64,000 bases of DNA. It comes from Tubiluchus corallicola (taxonomy: Eukaryota > Priapulida > Priapulimorpha > Priapulimorphida > Tubiluchidae). Under the pieces are notes generated by a model that searched no databases, was not told where the DNA came from, and worked only from the letters and a program-made list of their open reading frames with translations. Shown in pieces: positions 52,501-63,582 of the stretch; within the stretch, counting starts at the first letter, position 1; every line of letters starts with the position of its first letter. The DNA is taken from assembly GCA_030141605.1 (NCBI GenBank), contig JAQGDQ010000018.1, forward strand, positions 1 to 64,000. Direction: 5' to 3'. The position numbers were made by a program, and so were the translations under genes.

Positions 52501-55500
52501 GCCATAATAAGGTTTGTAATATTTGCTCGAGAGTTAGTTACACGATATATTCCATCATTTACAAATGCTTTTGAAAACTTGGAAAAATGCATTCTTGTTA
52601 GCATTTGGTTTTACACCGAAAACTCATTAATCTCTTAACCGAAAACCTAATTTTTGTTTATTCAGAGCTGAAGGAAGAAAATATGAAAAGGCTAAGGAAT
52701 GGCGCATGCCTATAGTAAACGTACAGTGGCTGAATGATCTGCTGTTGGGACAGCAAGAGCCACTACGGATTACAGAAGCTCCGAAATATACACTCTTTGG
52801 GCAAGCTGATCCATTTAAATGGGATTATTCAGTAGTACCCCATATTATGGGTGAGTAATATGATTACAGTGTTCCCTCACTTATCGCGGGTGTTCTGTTC
52901 CAGGCTCAGACCCACATTAAGTGAATTTCCGCGAAGTAGGGACGCTACATTTATTTAATACTTACACGTTTGGGTGGCATCGTAGGGCTTGAATAAATTC
53001 AGTTTCTAACGAAAATTTCGCAAATAGCGTAGAAGAAAACAAATTGAGCCAATCAGCGACTATTATACAGAGCAGCATTCTCTGGTAGGTCGCTTTCCAT
53101 CAATCAACCAATCGTGTGTTGTGTACAATCTTACATTGGCAAGTAGCATCTCAAGTGGGCGCAAGTACTACATTTCGTTTTTCGTGTGCTTTCATCCGCC
53201 GAATAAATACACTGTTTACTGTAAATGGTAATTTTTTATGATTTATAATATTCTTTCAAAACCAGAGAAACAGCGAGTCCACGATAAACGAACTGCAAAG
53301 TAGCGAGAGAACACTGTATTGTATTGAAACTTACTGATAACTTAAATAGCATGCACACATGCCACATGCACTTGCAGGAAAGTAAATATTTTACCAAAAA
53401 ATGTAAAATTTTGAATGTCAAAAAACCTATACTAGGAATGCAGATATTCTTTTTTTAAATTTATTGTTTATCAAATTGCTTTTATTGAACGTTTCTGTGC
53501 TGGTTTTTCAAAAAAAACATTATTCTAGCAGTGGAACTCGATTATGTTCTCAAGCTAATACACGAACTTCTTTTTAATTTAAAATTGTTTCTATTGCTTT
53601 GAAACTAACTGGCTTTTTGACTGGTTCTCTGGCTTGTAAAAATGCATTTCGTTCTATTGTGCAGTTTCATTTCATCACAAAAATAACTTACTTTCGTTTA
53701 ACTTAGCTGCTTGGAAAATGCCTATTGCTGTCAGTCAGGAACAATGGAAAAATATTGTTACTGTTACAAGCATGAAGATGATGAAACAAGAAGAAAATTT
53801 GCCACATAAACGAAAACATGTCCCATCGAATCCTTCCTTTAGTAAAAAATCTCGGTAAGTTTCTGCTTATTCATCAAAAATCTCAGTAAGTTTCTAAATC
53901 TCGTGTAACTAACTACCCAACATCTGACTTGAAGTGGAATTCTATATAAGTGAGGTCCCTGAAAACTAATTGCATAGAACGTTTTTCTTTTTTCTAGGTT
54001 ATTTCCTCAGTTAACAGAAACCGAACTGCAACTTGTACATTACAAGAAGATTGTGCTGTTCACTGGATTTGCAAAAGACTCTGTTGGTGATATGTCAAAG
54101 GTCATAAAAATATTTGTTTCTGTGTTCACTGCAGTATACTTATCAACTGTTTCTTGCAAACTTTTTTGGAAGAAATCCCCAAAGAATTGTTTTAACAAAT
54201 GTCTTTTCCGCAGCATCTGTTTTAGACATTGATTAGCATAATAATTTACTGACAGTTTCTATTAATTCTTCATTAGTTTCTTTGAAGTTGCTATTAGTTG
54301 TTATTTCCTGCGACAAAGATCAGCTAACTAAAGTTGCATCAGTAGCTAGCTCATTAACACAACAGCTTCCGGAATCACATATAAAGTCTTTTTCCTAAAA
54401 TTTACTCTCAAATCTACAGGTAAATTACCTTGTTCATTTAGCAGGTTATGTCTATACCATTTTCCCCTTGTATTAAGTAGAGCGCAAAAATGTTCCATTC
54501 TGCTTTTGCTGTCCTGTATTCTCAACTTAAAGGTATTTTTATTTGTACGTAGTGGTTACTTCATTCATATTCAAGCTATTTAGGCGTCATTATCCAAAGC
54601 TCCAAAATCTTTTACCTTTCTTTCACAATTTATATCTGTACTGCTACTTCACTTTGTTTTATTAGAACTTAACATTCTAGTTCAGCAGCTGTTTTACTTA
54701 GTAACCCTTGCAAATTCTGAGTGAAATTTTGATTAATTATTTAATATATATATATTTAGCTGCTTGTTTTTGTTGTACAGAAAGTAATAAGTTTGGGTGG
54801 TGAAGTTGCTGTGTCACCAGAGAACTGTACGCATGTTGTTTCAAGTTCTGTGCAGAGAACAGTCAAATTTCTCTGCGCTGTTAGCAAAGCCAGATTTGTT
54901 GTCAGTCCGAATTGGATTGAAGCAAGTTTCCGTCAGGGTGCTTTTGTGGGTATGTATTTATTCACCCTTTGTACTTAATTAGATTGTCTGACATTTTTTC
55001 AGAATTAATTCTGAGTGTTCTTTGAGCAGGTTTTTTGGCTGTGTTTACCATCTGTACAAGTTGAGTGTTTATTGTATTACTGATAATGGTATGACTGCAG
55101 TATGTACCTTGATAAAATCTTAATATAAGAAAAAAATAATTTTATTCTGTATAGATGAATACAAATATGGCCTAGAGGATTTGGAAGCAGAAAAAGAGTT
55201 TGACTTCAACTTAAGAGAATCTTTGCTCAGAGCTCATAGTAGACCAATTTTTCAGGTAAGTTAAAATGAGTTTTACACTTTCAGAAATTAAAATTTATTT
55301 ACTCGTACATTTAACAGTAAAACAGAATCTCAGAGTGAAGTGAAAATCAAAGGTATACATACCCATATCACTGTACATGCATCTGTGTTACTGACTGGAC
55401 TTGTTCACAGGTCTTCGGGTAATTCAAATTCCTCTTGATGACTCCAAGTGTGGTGTTGCCTGTGTGTGGTGTAAATCATGTGTTGTCTTGAGAAGTCTAT

Positions 55501-56544
55501 AGTTCTTTTGGAGCAAAGAATTTCATTTTAGTCTAGGACAGATGAAATAATTACATATGAACTTTCTGGACAAGTGCAGGCCTTAGTTCCTGATAGAAAT
55601 TAAAGTTATTTGCGTTTATTCCATGAATTTGTTCAAACTTTCATCCATTAAATTTCAGGGATATACATTTTACGTCACACCCAGTGTGCATCCTCCTCCT
55701 ACTGTGCTAAGGGCTATTATAGAATGTGCAGGGGGCACAGTTGTTGCTCGCCGGCCATCTTGCAAAAATATACTTGAACTTAATCAGGTAAGTCTTGAAT
55801 ACAGAAGGATTTTTGCAGCTTTTGCTGTTTTATAACTGCATAGCTACTATAAATTCAAAAATTTTGGAAAGGCTCATCTTTCAGGATGTAATATTATATT
55901 TAAATCTTTACTAATCTCTGTGTCACTTTTCACATTGCAGGAGTATTTTTATGGCACCAGTATAGTTAAGAAAAAATACCATGCACCATGTAAGTGAAAT
56001 CACTTTCTAAATTTTCCAGAATACTGTTCGCTTTGTAAATATATCCTGTGAAGACGACCAGCAGCTGTGCAAAGATCTAGACAGGTTCAAAATACGTAAG
56101 TAATAATTATTTTTTTGCAGATTTGGATACAAGTTGAGTTTGATCTTTTTTTGTATTGAGATTATGTAACTAGACAGTAATAAATATTTATGTGGAAAGC
56201 CAGTTTGGTAAACAAAAGGAAGCAGATCATTTGATGTTTGCAGTTCAGGTATTTTGTTTGTTGCAAAAATAATTTGTTTGAAGCCATAAAATAAGTTGCA
56301 ATTGATTTAGTAGTAATGAAAGATTCAACAGTTTTTAATCTAGAGTTAAGGAAAACATATCGTATGAGGTACGAATGAGTTCCTCTTTACTGTTCTGTAG
56401 CCAACACTGTTATCAAAATGTTTAGGTGTTGTGTTTCTTTGTGTTGCAGCTGTGTACAATGCAGAGTTTGTCCTTATTGGAGTTCTAAGACAAGAGGTTG
56501 ATTTGAGTGAATTTGTGCTTAAAAAGTCATCGTCTGCTTCATGA
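43531..56544 (+). CDS. PAXIP1: PAXIP1 / PTIP, six-BRCT adaptor protein
   Basis: Sixteen coding exons: 43531-43623, 44053-44190, 45863-45906, 46484-46547, 46661-46774, 46906-48714, 49386-49520, 51993-52114, 52666-52850, 53707-53854, 53998-54100, 54781-54949, 55155-55255, 55659-55787, 56020-56095, 56450-56544. All phases agree, giving 1174 aa (human about 1069). BRCT1-2 span about residues 15-193 ([38 protein letters not shown]). One 1.8-kb exon encodes the low-complexity Q/M/P/S linker (about 195-690). BRCT3-4 span about 692-880 ([54 protein letters not shown]). BRCT5-6 span about 966-1165 ([41 protein letters not shown]). In vertebrates PTIP is a nuclear adaptor of the MLL3/4 H3K4 methyltransferase complex, and its C-terminal BRCT pair binds phosphorylated H2AX. 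The RTVKFL and PNW segments of that pair are kept. The start is the only ATG in the exon context and lies 3 nt after an acceptor. Confidence 0.97.
44258..44330. mobile_element. possible Tc1/pogo-like remnant in PAXIP1 intron 2
   Basis: AACCTCTATATCGCCC faces GCGTTATAATGAGGTGTG about 40 nt on, resembling the inverted ends (ACCTCTATATAACG type) of small pogo-like elements, but short and decayed. Confidence 0.35.
44990..45175. mobile_element. possible MITE remnant in PAXIP1 intron 2
   Basis: CTCTGTAACCAAAGCT near the left is repeated in inverted orientation as AGCTTTGGTTCTGTCAGAG near the right. The interior is rich in GAATCGAATC-like palindromes, as in hAT-type MITEs. Ends and target duplication could not be defined. 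Confidence 0.35.
45481..45575. repeat. imperfect CTA/CTG trinucleotide repeat in PAXIP1 intron 2
   Basis: A run of TAC, TGC and CTG triplets with a GGCGGCGG interruption, about 95 bp. Confidence 0.9.
51460..51857. mobile_element. hAT-type MITE with 8-bp target duplication in a PAXIP1 intron
   Basis: The left end TTGGGGTGAGCG and the inverted right end (reading inward TAGGGGTGAGCA) are flanked on both sides by the identical octamer CTGAAAAA (51452-51459 and 51858-51865). An 8-bp duplication and a TAGGGGTG end are hallmarks of hAT elements. The 398-bp interior is full of ATTCGAAT and TTCAAATTC palindromic fragments and has no coding capacity. Confidence 0.85.
52287..52504. mobile_element. PIF/Harbinger-like MITE with long terminal inverted repeats in a PAXIP1 intron
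   Basis: TGGCACGTTCAGACATAGA at the left and its inverted copy at the right (TCTATGTCTGAATGTGCCA) extend to about 55 bp of terminal repeat that includes CTTCTCTNGCAACTTGTTG. The flanks are TAA on both sides (52284-52286 and 52505-52507), the 3-bp duplication typical of PIF/Harbinger. GCAACTTCTCT-like units recur inside, so the 218-bp element is largely self-complementary. The open frames here are shadows of the repeat. Confidence 0.8.
52867..53316. mobile_element. Tigger-type MITE (TA target site) in a PAXIP1 intron
   Basis: The left end CAGTGTTCCCTCACTTATCG and the inverted right end (reading inward CAGTGTTCTCTCGCTACTTT) are each flanked by TA (52865-52866 and 53317-53318). The CAGT..TCCCTCGCTTATCGCGGG consensus of Tigger ends is clearly recognisable. 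It is 450 bp with no coding content. Confidence 0.85.
55941..55989 (+). CDS. PAXIP1: putative alternative exon of PAXIP1 (mutually exclusive with 56020-56095)
   Basis: A strong acceptor (CTTTTCACATTGCAG) and a perfect donor (GTAAGT) bound 49 nt reading [16 protein letters not shown] plus one base. Its phases (0 in, 1 out) are the same as those of the standard exon at 56020-56095, so it can replace it and keep the BRCT6 C-terminal frame. Only 30 nt separate the two exons, too short for a spliceosomal intron. If read through instead of spliced, it stops at 55995-55997. Conservation is unknown; a cryptic exon is possible. Confidence 0.4.
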
Positions 56545-56578
56545 ACATTGATATACTTGTTTGCTAGCAAGTATACAA

Positions 56579-56584
56579 AATAAA
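56579..56584 (+). promoter_or_regulatory. candidate polyadenylation signal of PAXIP1
   Basis: AATAAA 35 nt after the PAXIP1 stop codon. If used, the 3' UTR would be very short. Further AT-rich matches follow in the next few hundred bases. Confidence 0.5.
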
Positions 56585-56599
56585 AGAATGTAGTACATA

Positions 56600-57590
56600 G
56601 AAAAGAAGGAAAGTTTTTTACCTTTTACGCTGTCTAGTTACATTAGTTTGACGTTAAGTTACACAGTTTATAATTTTATGCAGTGAGTAAGCATCAAATA
56701 ATTTTGCATTGTTAGTTAATAGTTACTTTTATTATCACCTTTTTATAAAATGTGCAGTTATACTGTTTATCACTATGTTTATTATTTAATTAGTTAGTAG
56801 GCTAGGTAGAACATTGATGCAACAGTGGGAGTTCATTTTTTTAATATGTAAATAAAAAATAACTATAGATTGTAAGGCAATTGCCCATAATTTGTATAAC
56901 ACATTGTGTAATTTATAATGAATTTTGAGGAAAATTTATTGTTTGTGAATTCTTTTTATAGTTGTTATTTATCAAATTTAAATTTGTATGGTTGCTTTTA
57001 CATATGTGTTTTAATAATTCAGAAAAGTTTAGTATAGTACAAACTGTTTTTGTTGTTCGTTGACATTTGTGAAGTTTTGTCTGCAGAGTTAATTAATCTC
57101 CTTAATGCTTACATGTACTGCACTGATAATCCTGTTATGTGCTCATTTACATTTTAGGTGAGCAAAAGCAAAGCAACATGTTTTCACTGTAAGATCGTGA
57201 TCTTTGCAATAGCAAGCCATATTGCACTGATTAAAAATAAGCTCTCCTTCATTATAATCAAGGTTTGCATTCTGTACAGCTGGGTGGCTTCTATACCGAA
57301 TATACTAGAAAAAAACTTACAAGCAATTCAAAATAAGGGCATACATTAAAACTTTTAACAAAAATTTACAAAACACCGTCATAAAAGACGCAGAAAATAT
57401 TGTAAAAACAAAAAAAGACAAATGGAAATTATCAAATAATGAGATTATTGCTATGCTGAACGTTCCCAAACGAGTAACGCAAAGAGAAAAAAATTAAAAA
57501 ATAAAGAAATTCAAACAATAATTAAACATTTCACTAAACAAGAAAGACAAAATACAATGAACACTAACAATGTGATCATTTTCAACTAAT
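56600..57590. other. convergent intergenic region between PAXIP1 and the minus-strand gene
   Basis: Very AT-rich with no supported exon. It must hold the two convergent 3' UTRs. Confidence 0.5.
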
Positions 57591-57594
57591 AGAA

Positions 57595-60500
57595 CTAATG
57601 TTCGCTGTCCACAATTACGTGGTGCTCCATGTTACCCTGAGCAGTAATGACGTCTTCATGTATAATGTGTATTTCACCAGTGTTTAAATCTTTGATGGTG
57701 TGAGTTGTAACCTGTGATCTGTCACTTGCATTTGCAACAGTCTTTATTGTGTATTCTGTTCCTCGCTTCAATGTTAGCTCCTGCACAAACAAATAAAATG
57801 TGATAAATTACAAAAGTGCAATATTACCTACACATGATTAGTAACTAAGTGGTAATTAAATTAAAGTTGGATATAATATGATTGAAACACATTATTCTGT
57901 GAACTTAAGTTTGATAATGCACAAGCATGTGTTGTGTATTTTTCACATGAATTTAAACTTGTTAAACAAATTTTACGTCGGTACAAATGACAGCTGGAAC
58001 AATCTATTTTACATGCAGTCTGTTCTTCTAAATTGTTATACTGTAAAAACATGATGTAAAATTATATTTACTGATAGCTTTTTAGTTGGTGGCAAATCCG
58101 CATTGTCTTCATGCAAACCAGTTTGCCCAAGCTGTGACTCTGTGTTTGCCTCTTTTTGCTCAAATGACAATCCTGTGTTCACTTCAAACAATTCTTGTTG
58201 CTCAGGTTCGCAATTTTCAAATTTTTCAGTTTCAAATTCTAAAAAAAGAAAATTCTTCTTGATCATTGGCTGCATCCAACCACTTTTTTATACTGTCGTA
58301 GTAAGAGGCAATAACCTTGACTTTTGCAAAGTTATGATTCAAAGTTTCCTACAGATGACAAAGACTGCACATGTTGAGAACTGGTGCCCAAAATAAAATT
58401 GCATCAAAATTACATGAGCCATATTTAAACAAAAAACTCGGATTATGCAAAAATTGATGTTACTCTTTACAAAAAATGTTTTACTGAATCCATTTAAGTC
58501 TATTGTATTGTTAAGAAAGGAAATACATGAAACTGCTTTCTAGTTCCCATTTTACCTACTGTATAAAAATTGCCTATCACAGGCAATTTTTTAAGAATAT
58601 TGTCTGATAAAGACAATTTACCTTCTAGATTAGTTTCCAGTCGGAGGTTTTCTGCATGCTCTATATCTTCATCTGAAATTATCAACTGTTGCACGTGGTG
58701 ATCGGTGATACCATCTTCTTGATAAAAATCTTCAGTCTGCAAATCTCGTGGTGATATCTAGTATATTTATCACAAAAAAGTAAGAATTGAAACTCGTGAG
58801 GCTATCAATAAGTTATTAAATCAACACTCAGCAAGTAGTATGTTTCCAACCAGCTGTCTTGGAGCTCATTCTAAAACAACTTGTTTCACAGACTTTGCAC
58901 TGTGAAATGAATTTATTGAGACATGACAGTTCCTTTGACATGCTAATAGTAATAGGTCTTGCTATAGGTAGTGAATAAGCCCATTAGACCTAATATGTTC
59001 ATTAATTGGTTTAAGTAGCCTGTCACTTGCTTTAAATAATAGGTTTGATGTTAACTGACTATCACAATATAAACTGAAAGAGGGAGAAGGGGAACTAGGC
59101 AAGATATGTAAGGTTACCTTTTTACTACTACAAATGGTTTTAACTCATATGTAGAAGACAGTAAGATCTTAGTATTGAAGTACATTATTAGTAGTAATTT
59201 ATTATTTCTACCTAACATAGCGACTCTTATCATTACATTCATAAATTGATGTCATAGTTATTATATGAAGAATAATTATATAAATTAGTCCAAAATTGTA
59301 TCAACGTAATCTACATTAATCATTGTCATTTGTCTCATTCTCGTCAAGTAAAAATACATACATTATAATTAAACACTGGTTTATGGCTTCAGTATGCAAT
59401 ATTCCAGCATATTCAATTAGTTTTTCAACTATTTAGATGTCTCTTCCACCTTTTTTCAATAAAAAAATATTCAAAACGCTCATTTCTGCAACAATGCAGT
59501 TAATGTGCTTTTTAACAATGATAGTGAACCAAAAATGCAATATCAGAAGATTTAGCTATTGTGTAAATCTTCAATCAGTCATATCAAGTTTATAAATACA
59601 CATACAAAATTGTTTCTCAAGTGATTTTCAACTCGAACTGTCAACAGAAAATTCAGAATCTTCTCATAGATCAAAGTAATTTCTACTTTACTTTGCTTAA
59701 ATACTTCGTTCTTCGATTTTGTACTGGGAAATTTTTTATAATGGACTGTTACACAATTGATCATGATCAGACTTTCAGCATGTTATTCATTTGTTCAAAG
59801 AAGTATAGCTAAACGAGCTAACTTTCAATTTGATACCTCTTTCGTGTCAGCCGAACCAGCTATGCTAGCAGCACTGCTATCAGAGGTACCACTTACATCA
59901 CCTCTCGCCACATCAACATTCTCTGCAGGCTTGTCATTAGCTACATGATTGGCTGGAACACTGCTAGGACTGGTATCACCACTCCAAACAGACGGTTCCC
60001 GTTCCATAATATATTCAGCAAATGTCACTTCTGCATTTTTTACACTATGGCTACTGTTAGAACTATCAACTACAGAAAATGTAAAAAAGTTTGTAATTTT
60101 ATAATAAGATATCCTATCACTTTGTTTAGGCCTTCATTTGATATTTGTAACATGTACTCTCGATCAATAATTTCACACTAAATCCATTATTTCAGTAAAT
60201 TTTGAACTTGTTAATAGGATTCTGACCTGGTGGCAGTGGCGTAGTAGTTGCCTTAGCTATTTGTGATGGGAGAATCTTTGTATTATCAAAAGTATCCTTT
60301 AGTTCGGCATACAGCATTTGCTTCACAACATCAGTGGAGTACTCTTCATTGAAATCATATGGACCTATAATACCTAATGGACAATTAAAACTAACTAAAC
60401 AACTCAACTTGTCTAACAAATTTTGATCAAGCATAATTATCATTAAACATCAAAGAAAACTGCATCAAATACCCAACAAAATTACATTCAAACTTTGTTG

Positions 60501-63376
60501 CAATGAAGAAAATGCGTTGAATGCAGAAATATCTTAGGAAGCAAAATAAGTAATTAGTTTTACACATGTTTATAGTTTCTTCACCACTTACTCTGGTATC
60601 ATGCACAATATAAAACTTGTGGAATTATTTGAATAAAAATGCAAAAGTAACACTTGAAACAATAAAAAAGAAGAAACAAATTTTTTGCACCCTAAAGACA
60701 CTAAAGTTACAGTACATAAATACTTTTAGAAATACTGTATACTATAACTTTATCATTGAAAAAGCTAAACAAATGATATTTTAATACAATGTTTACTCAC
60801 AAACATCACTCTGCACTTTCTCATTATCGTTAACTTCATCTTGAGTTTCAACTTTTCCTTCACTTCTCACTGTATCTCCTTCTTCATGTTCTCCAGGTGG
60901 CACTGCAGTGCTCTTGTTATAGTGATGATCTTGTTTTGTGACTAATTACGATAATAAGTAAGGCAACAAAATAAGTGATTTTGTGTCGTCATTAATTTAC
61001 ACAAGACAAAACAAGTAATGACTACTAATTATTAACATAAGGGGCCCTTGGATGGGTATCTGTGAATCTTGTAGTGTGTTGTAACACAAAGCTTATAGCT
61101 GGTCTCATTGCCAACTAGAAGAAATGCTGTAAATTTCACAAGAAGATGCAAGGATTAATTACAAAATTGAATGTTTTCTCATGTTTTCCATACTAAAGGA
61201 GTTATTTTAAAATTTATAGTAAGATTTGAAAATGTGAAACCTTACCAGCTGTCATTCAAAACAAATATGATGAAGCCATTGTTTAAAAATGTTGCATGTC
61301 TTTCTAGATAAAATAATTCCTTATTCAAAATGGGCAGTAGTTCGCGTAATACGTATGAAGGCTACACCTCTGGAAAATTAAGCCCAAACTATGACCTTTT
61401 TAAAACGTCTGAAAGGGCTAAGTATTCAGAATTTGCAAAACAAAGGATATGCACAATTAGTTATACTTTTCACTATAAATTTACTTACCATCATCAAAGT
61501 GACATATTAAGGTGTATAAAATAACTTTCAAGAAAAACACGATAGCCCCACACATTGTTTCAATTATCAGACTTCTGGATGAATGGCATGGTTTAACTAA
61601 AAATATTTACAAAAACTAGTAACCTATGGGGCCCCCACTAATGAAATGGTTAAAAATGGCATTACTTATAGAAGTTATCCAATGCAAGTTTGTGTTTTAA
61701 ATAACAAAAGGAATTTATTTTAAAAGTAACTAACTTAAAGGAAACTACAACCAAGCTGAAGACTACTGACAAAATTTTCAACCTTTCGAATTTCTTCCAG
61801 AAGATGGTGACAAGAAAAAATGATGCACATAAATTGCAGGGTTTCTAATTTTATAAAGTTAAAGAAATTGTAACACTGTAGTTTTCAGTTATGAAAAAGA
61901 GATTTAGCTATATATGGTAATATTAATTTTAAGATCCTGACAATAATAATTTTTTCTAACAATACACTAAATGTCTTCTAAATAAACTCTTACTATTCCA
62001 AACTTAAACTGTTCTATACTTGCACAGTACAGCATACATGTACAAGGCCTTAGAAAAAAGCCTTTTTATTCAGCAGAATTCTCCAATAGTGCACATAATA
62101 AAAAAACTTATAAGATCTATATTTTAGCTTCTAATACTTTATTAGATTATTTGTAAAAAACCCATGAAAAATTCAACTGTTAAAACTACTAGCAAAAAAA
62201 TCTAGAAACTCTACTGGTATTACAACTATATAAAAAATTCAGAATATTTATAGAACTAGAACCTACAATTTTAGAACATGTGTCTACCCAATATATACCA
62301 AAACACATTTAAGATAAAGGTAATATTCTGCACTCACCAGGAATATGTGCATAATTGTCTGATTTACCAGTAGAATAATTTGGTGCGTAAGATGAGAAAT
62401 CCCCCTAAAACAAGGATAGAAACAATTTTAATAAATTTTAAACCAGCTGGTGCTAATTAAGAACATAATTATAACTGGTTTCAAGCTGAAAATTGCTATT
62501 TCTATCCCTGTTTGAGCTTTGGGATATCCCAACGGAAATCACATGGCACAAAACGATGAGCTATTCATTTTCTATTTGGTCGATTATTACGCAACTAACC
62601 TGGACGACAATCATAACTAAACAGACATTGGTATTCACTGTTGATTTACTTCAGACTAACAAAAAGCCCACCAAGTCTTTAACAAAATTAAGTGCAAAAT
62701 ATTTAAGAATATTAACCTATACGTGTAAAATTTAAAATATAAATATCGCAAAACATTGCACCAAGTACAATTATTTCTAAAATTCACAAAAATTTTAGTA
62801 TGTAAAATAGCTTAAACCAACATAATTTTAACTAACAGATCTATCCTTTGTAAATCGTTCAAAGAGCCAGTGAAATACACGAAAATAACTGAAATGGCCA
62901 GAAAAGTAAAGTTGTAAAGAGAAAGACCCTACATACTTAGTGAATTAAAACAGAGATTCAGAAGTAGTCACGATTTAATTACATACTTATTCGTACAAAA
63001 TTGCTCACGATTATTAGCATGCTAAGGAGGCATTAATGCACTCAGCGGGAGCCAGTGAAATACACGAAAATAACTGAAATGGCCAGAAAACTAAAGTTGT
63101 AAAGAGAAAGAACCAACATACCTTGTGAATTAAAACAGAGATTCAGAAGTAGTCACGATTTAATTACATACTTGTTCGTACAAAATTGCTCACGATTATT
63201 AGCATGCTAAGGAGGCATTAATAGCACTCAGCGGATATGGCAAAATTGTTTGGTTAAGATTAATTAACGGGAATCATAATCCTTCCAGGAAAATTACATA
63301 ATCAATAAAGCACTGAAAATGTGCTTGCCTGAAACTTAGCCAAAACTAGTCCACGCAGCTGAGTACAAGGCATCAT
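57595..63376 (-). CDS. unrecognised acidic, low-complexity protein, 8 exons, 364 aa
   Basis: Minus-strand exons: 63376-63329, 62404-62338, 60941-60801, 60364-60227, 60069-59837, 58736-58622, 58238-58072 and 57780-57595 (TAG). Every phase fits its neighbour, giving one 365-codon frame; this is the main evidence. The proposed start is MMPCTQLRGLVLAKFQ, 2 nt after an acceptor. The middle is acidic and Ser/Thr/Asn-rich (EHEEGDTVRSEGKVETQDEV; SGTSDSSAASIAGSADTKE) and probably disordered. More ordered-looking stretches are PYDFNEEYSTDVVKQMLYAE and the C-terminus (KRGTEYTIKTVANASDR; TIKDLNTGEIHIIHEDVI). No signal peptide, membrane segment, zinc finger or catalytic motif was seen, and I do not recognise the family. 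Internal exons 3-8 are well supported. Exon 2 is likely. The first exon is tentative because its intron would begin with GC (CAG|GCAAGC). Confidence 0.7.
62864..63234. repeat. 185-bp tandem duplication in the first intron of the minus-strand gene
   Basis: Copy 1 (62864-63048) and copy 2 (63049-63234) start with GAGCCAGTGAAATACACGAA and are nearly identical over their whole length. There are a few substitutions and one inserted base (TAATGCAC against TAATAGCAC). The difference near CATACTTAGTGAATT/CATACCTTGTGAATT creates a good minus-strand splice donor (AAG|GTATGT) only in copy 2, but no coding frame accompanies it. Confidence 0.95.
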
Positions 63377-63439
63377 TGCTGCAAAAAGACGCTTCAGCAA
63401 AGGGCTCGATCTACCTGAACTAGCCTGTATCAATCACAG

Positions 63440-63500
63440 AAATTTGTTTGAATGTGAACAAACCAACTAAACAAAAGCAACAGCACATTCAAACAAATTT
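63440..63500. other. perfect 17-bp inverted repeat (hairpin) between two minus-strand genes
   Basis: AAATTTGTTTGAATGTG at 63440-63456 is exactly complementary to 63484-63500, with a 27-nt loop. It lies in the 206-nt gap between the stop codon at 63583 and the next start codon at 63376. Confidence 0.85.
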
Positions 63501-63582
63501 ACAATAAACTACAACAAATTAAAGTGTGAATAACTGAGTTCCTATAAAAAAACTACATTTAATAATAGTGTAAATAGAAAAC

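Noticed and set aside
52240-52638. Several overlapping open frames on both strands
   Set aside because: They arise from the inverted repeats of the Harbinger-like MITE.
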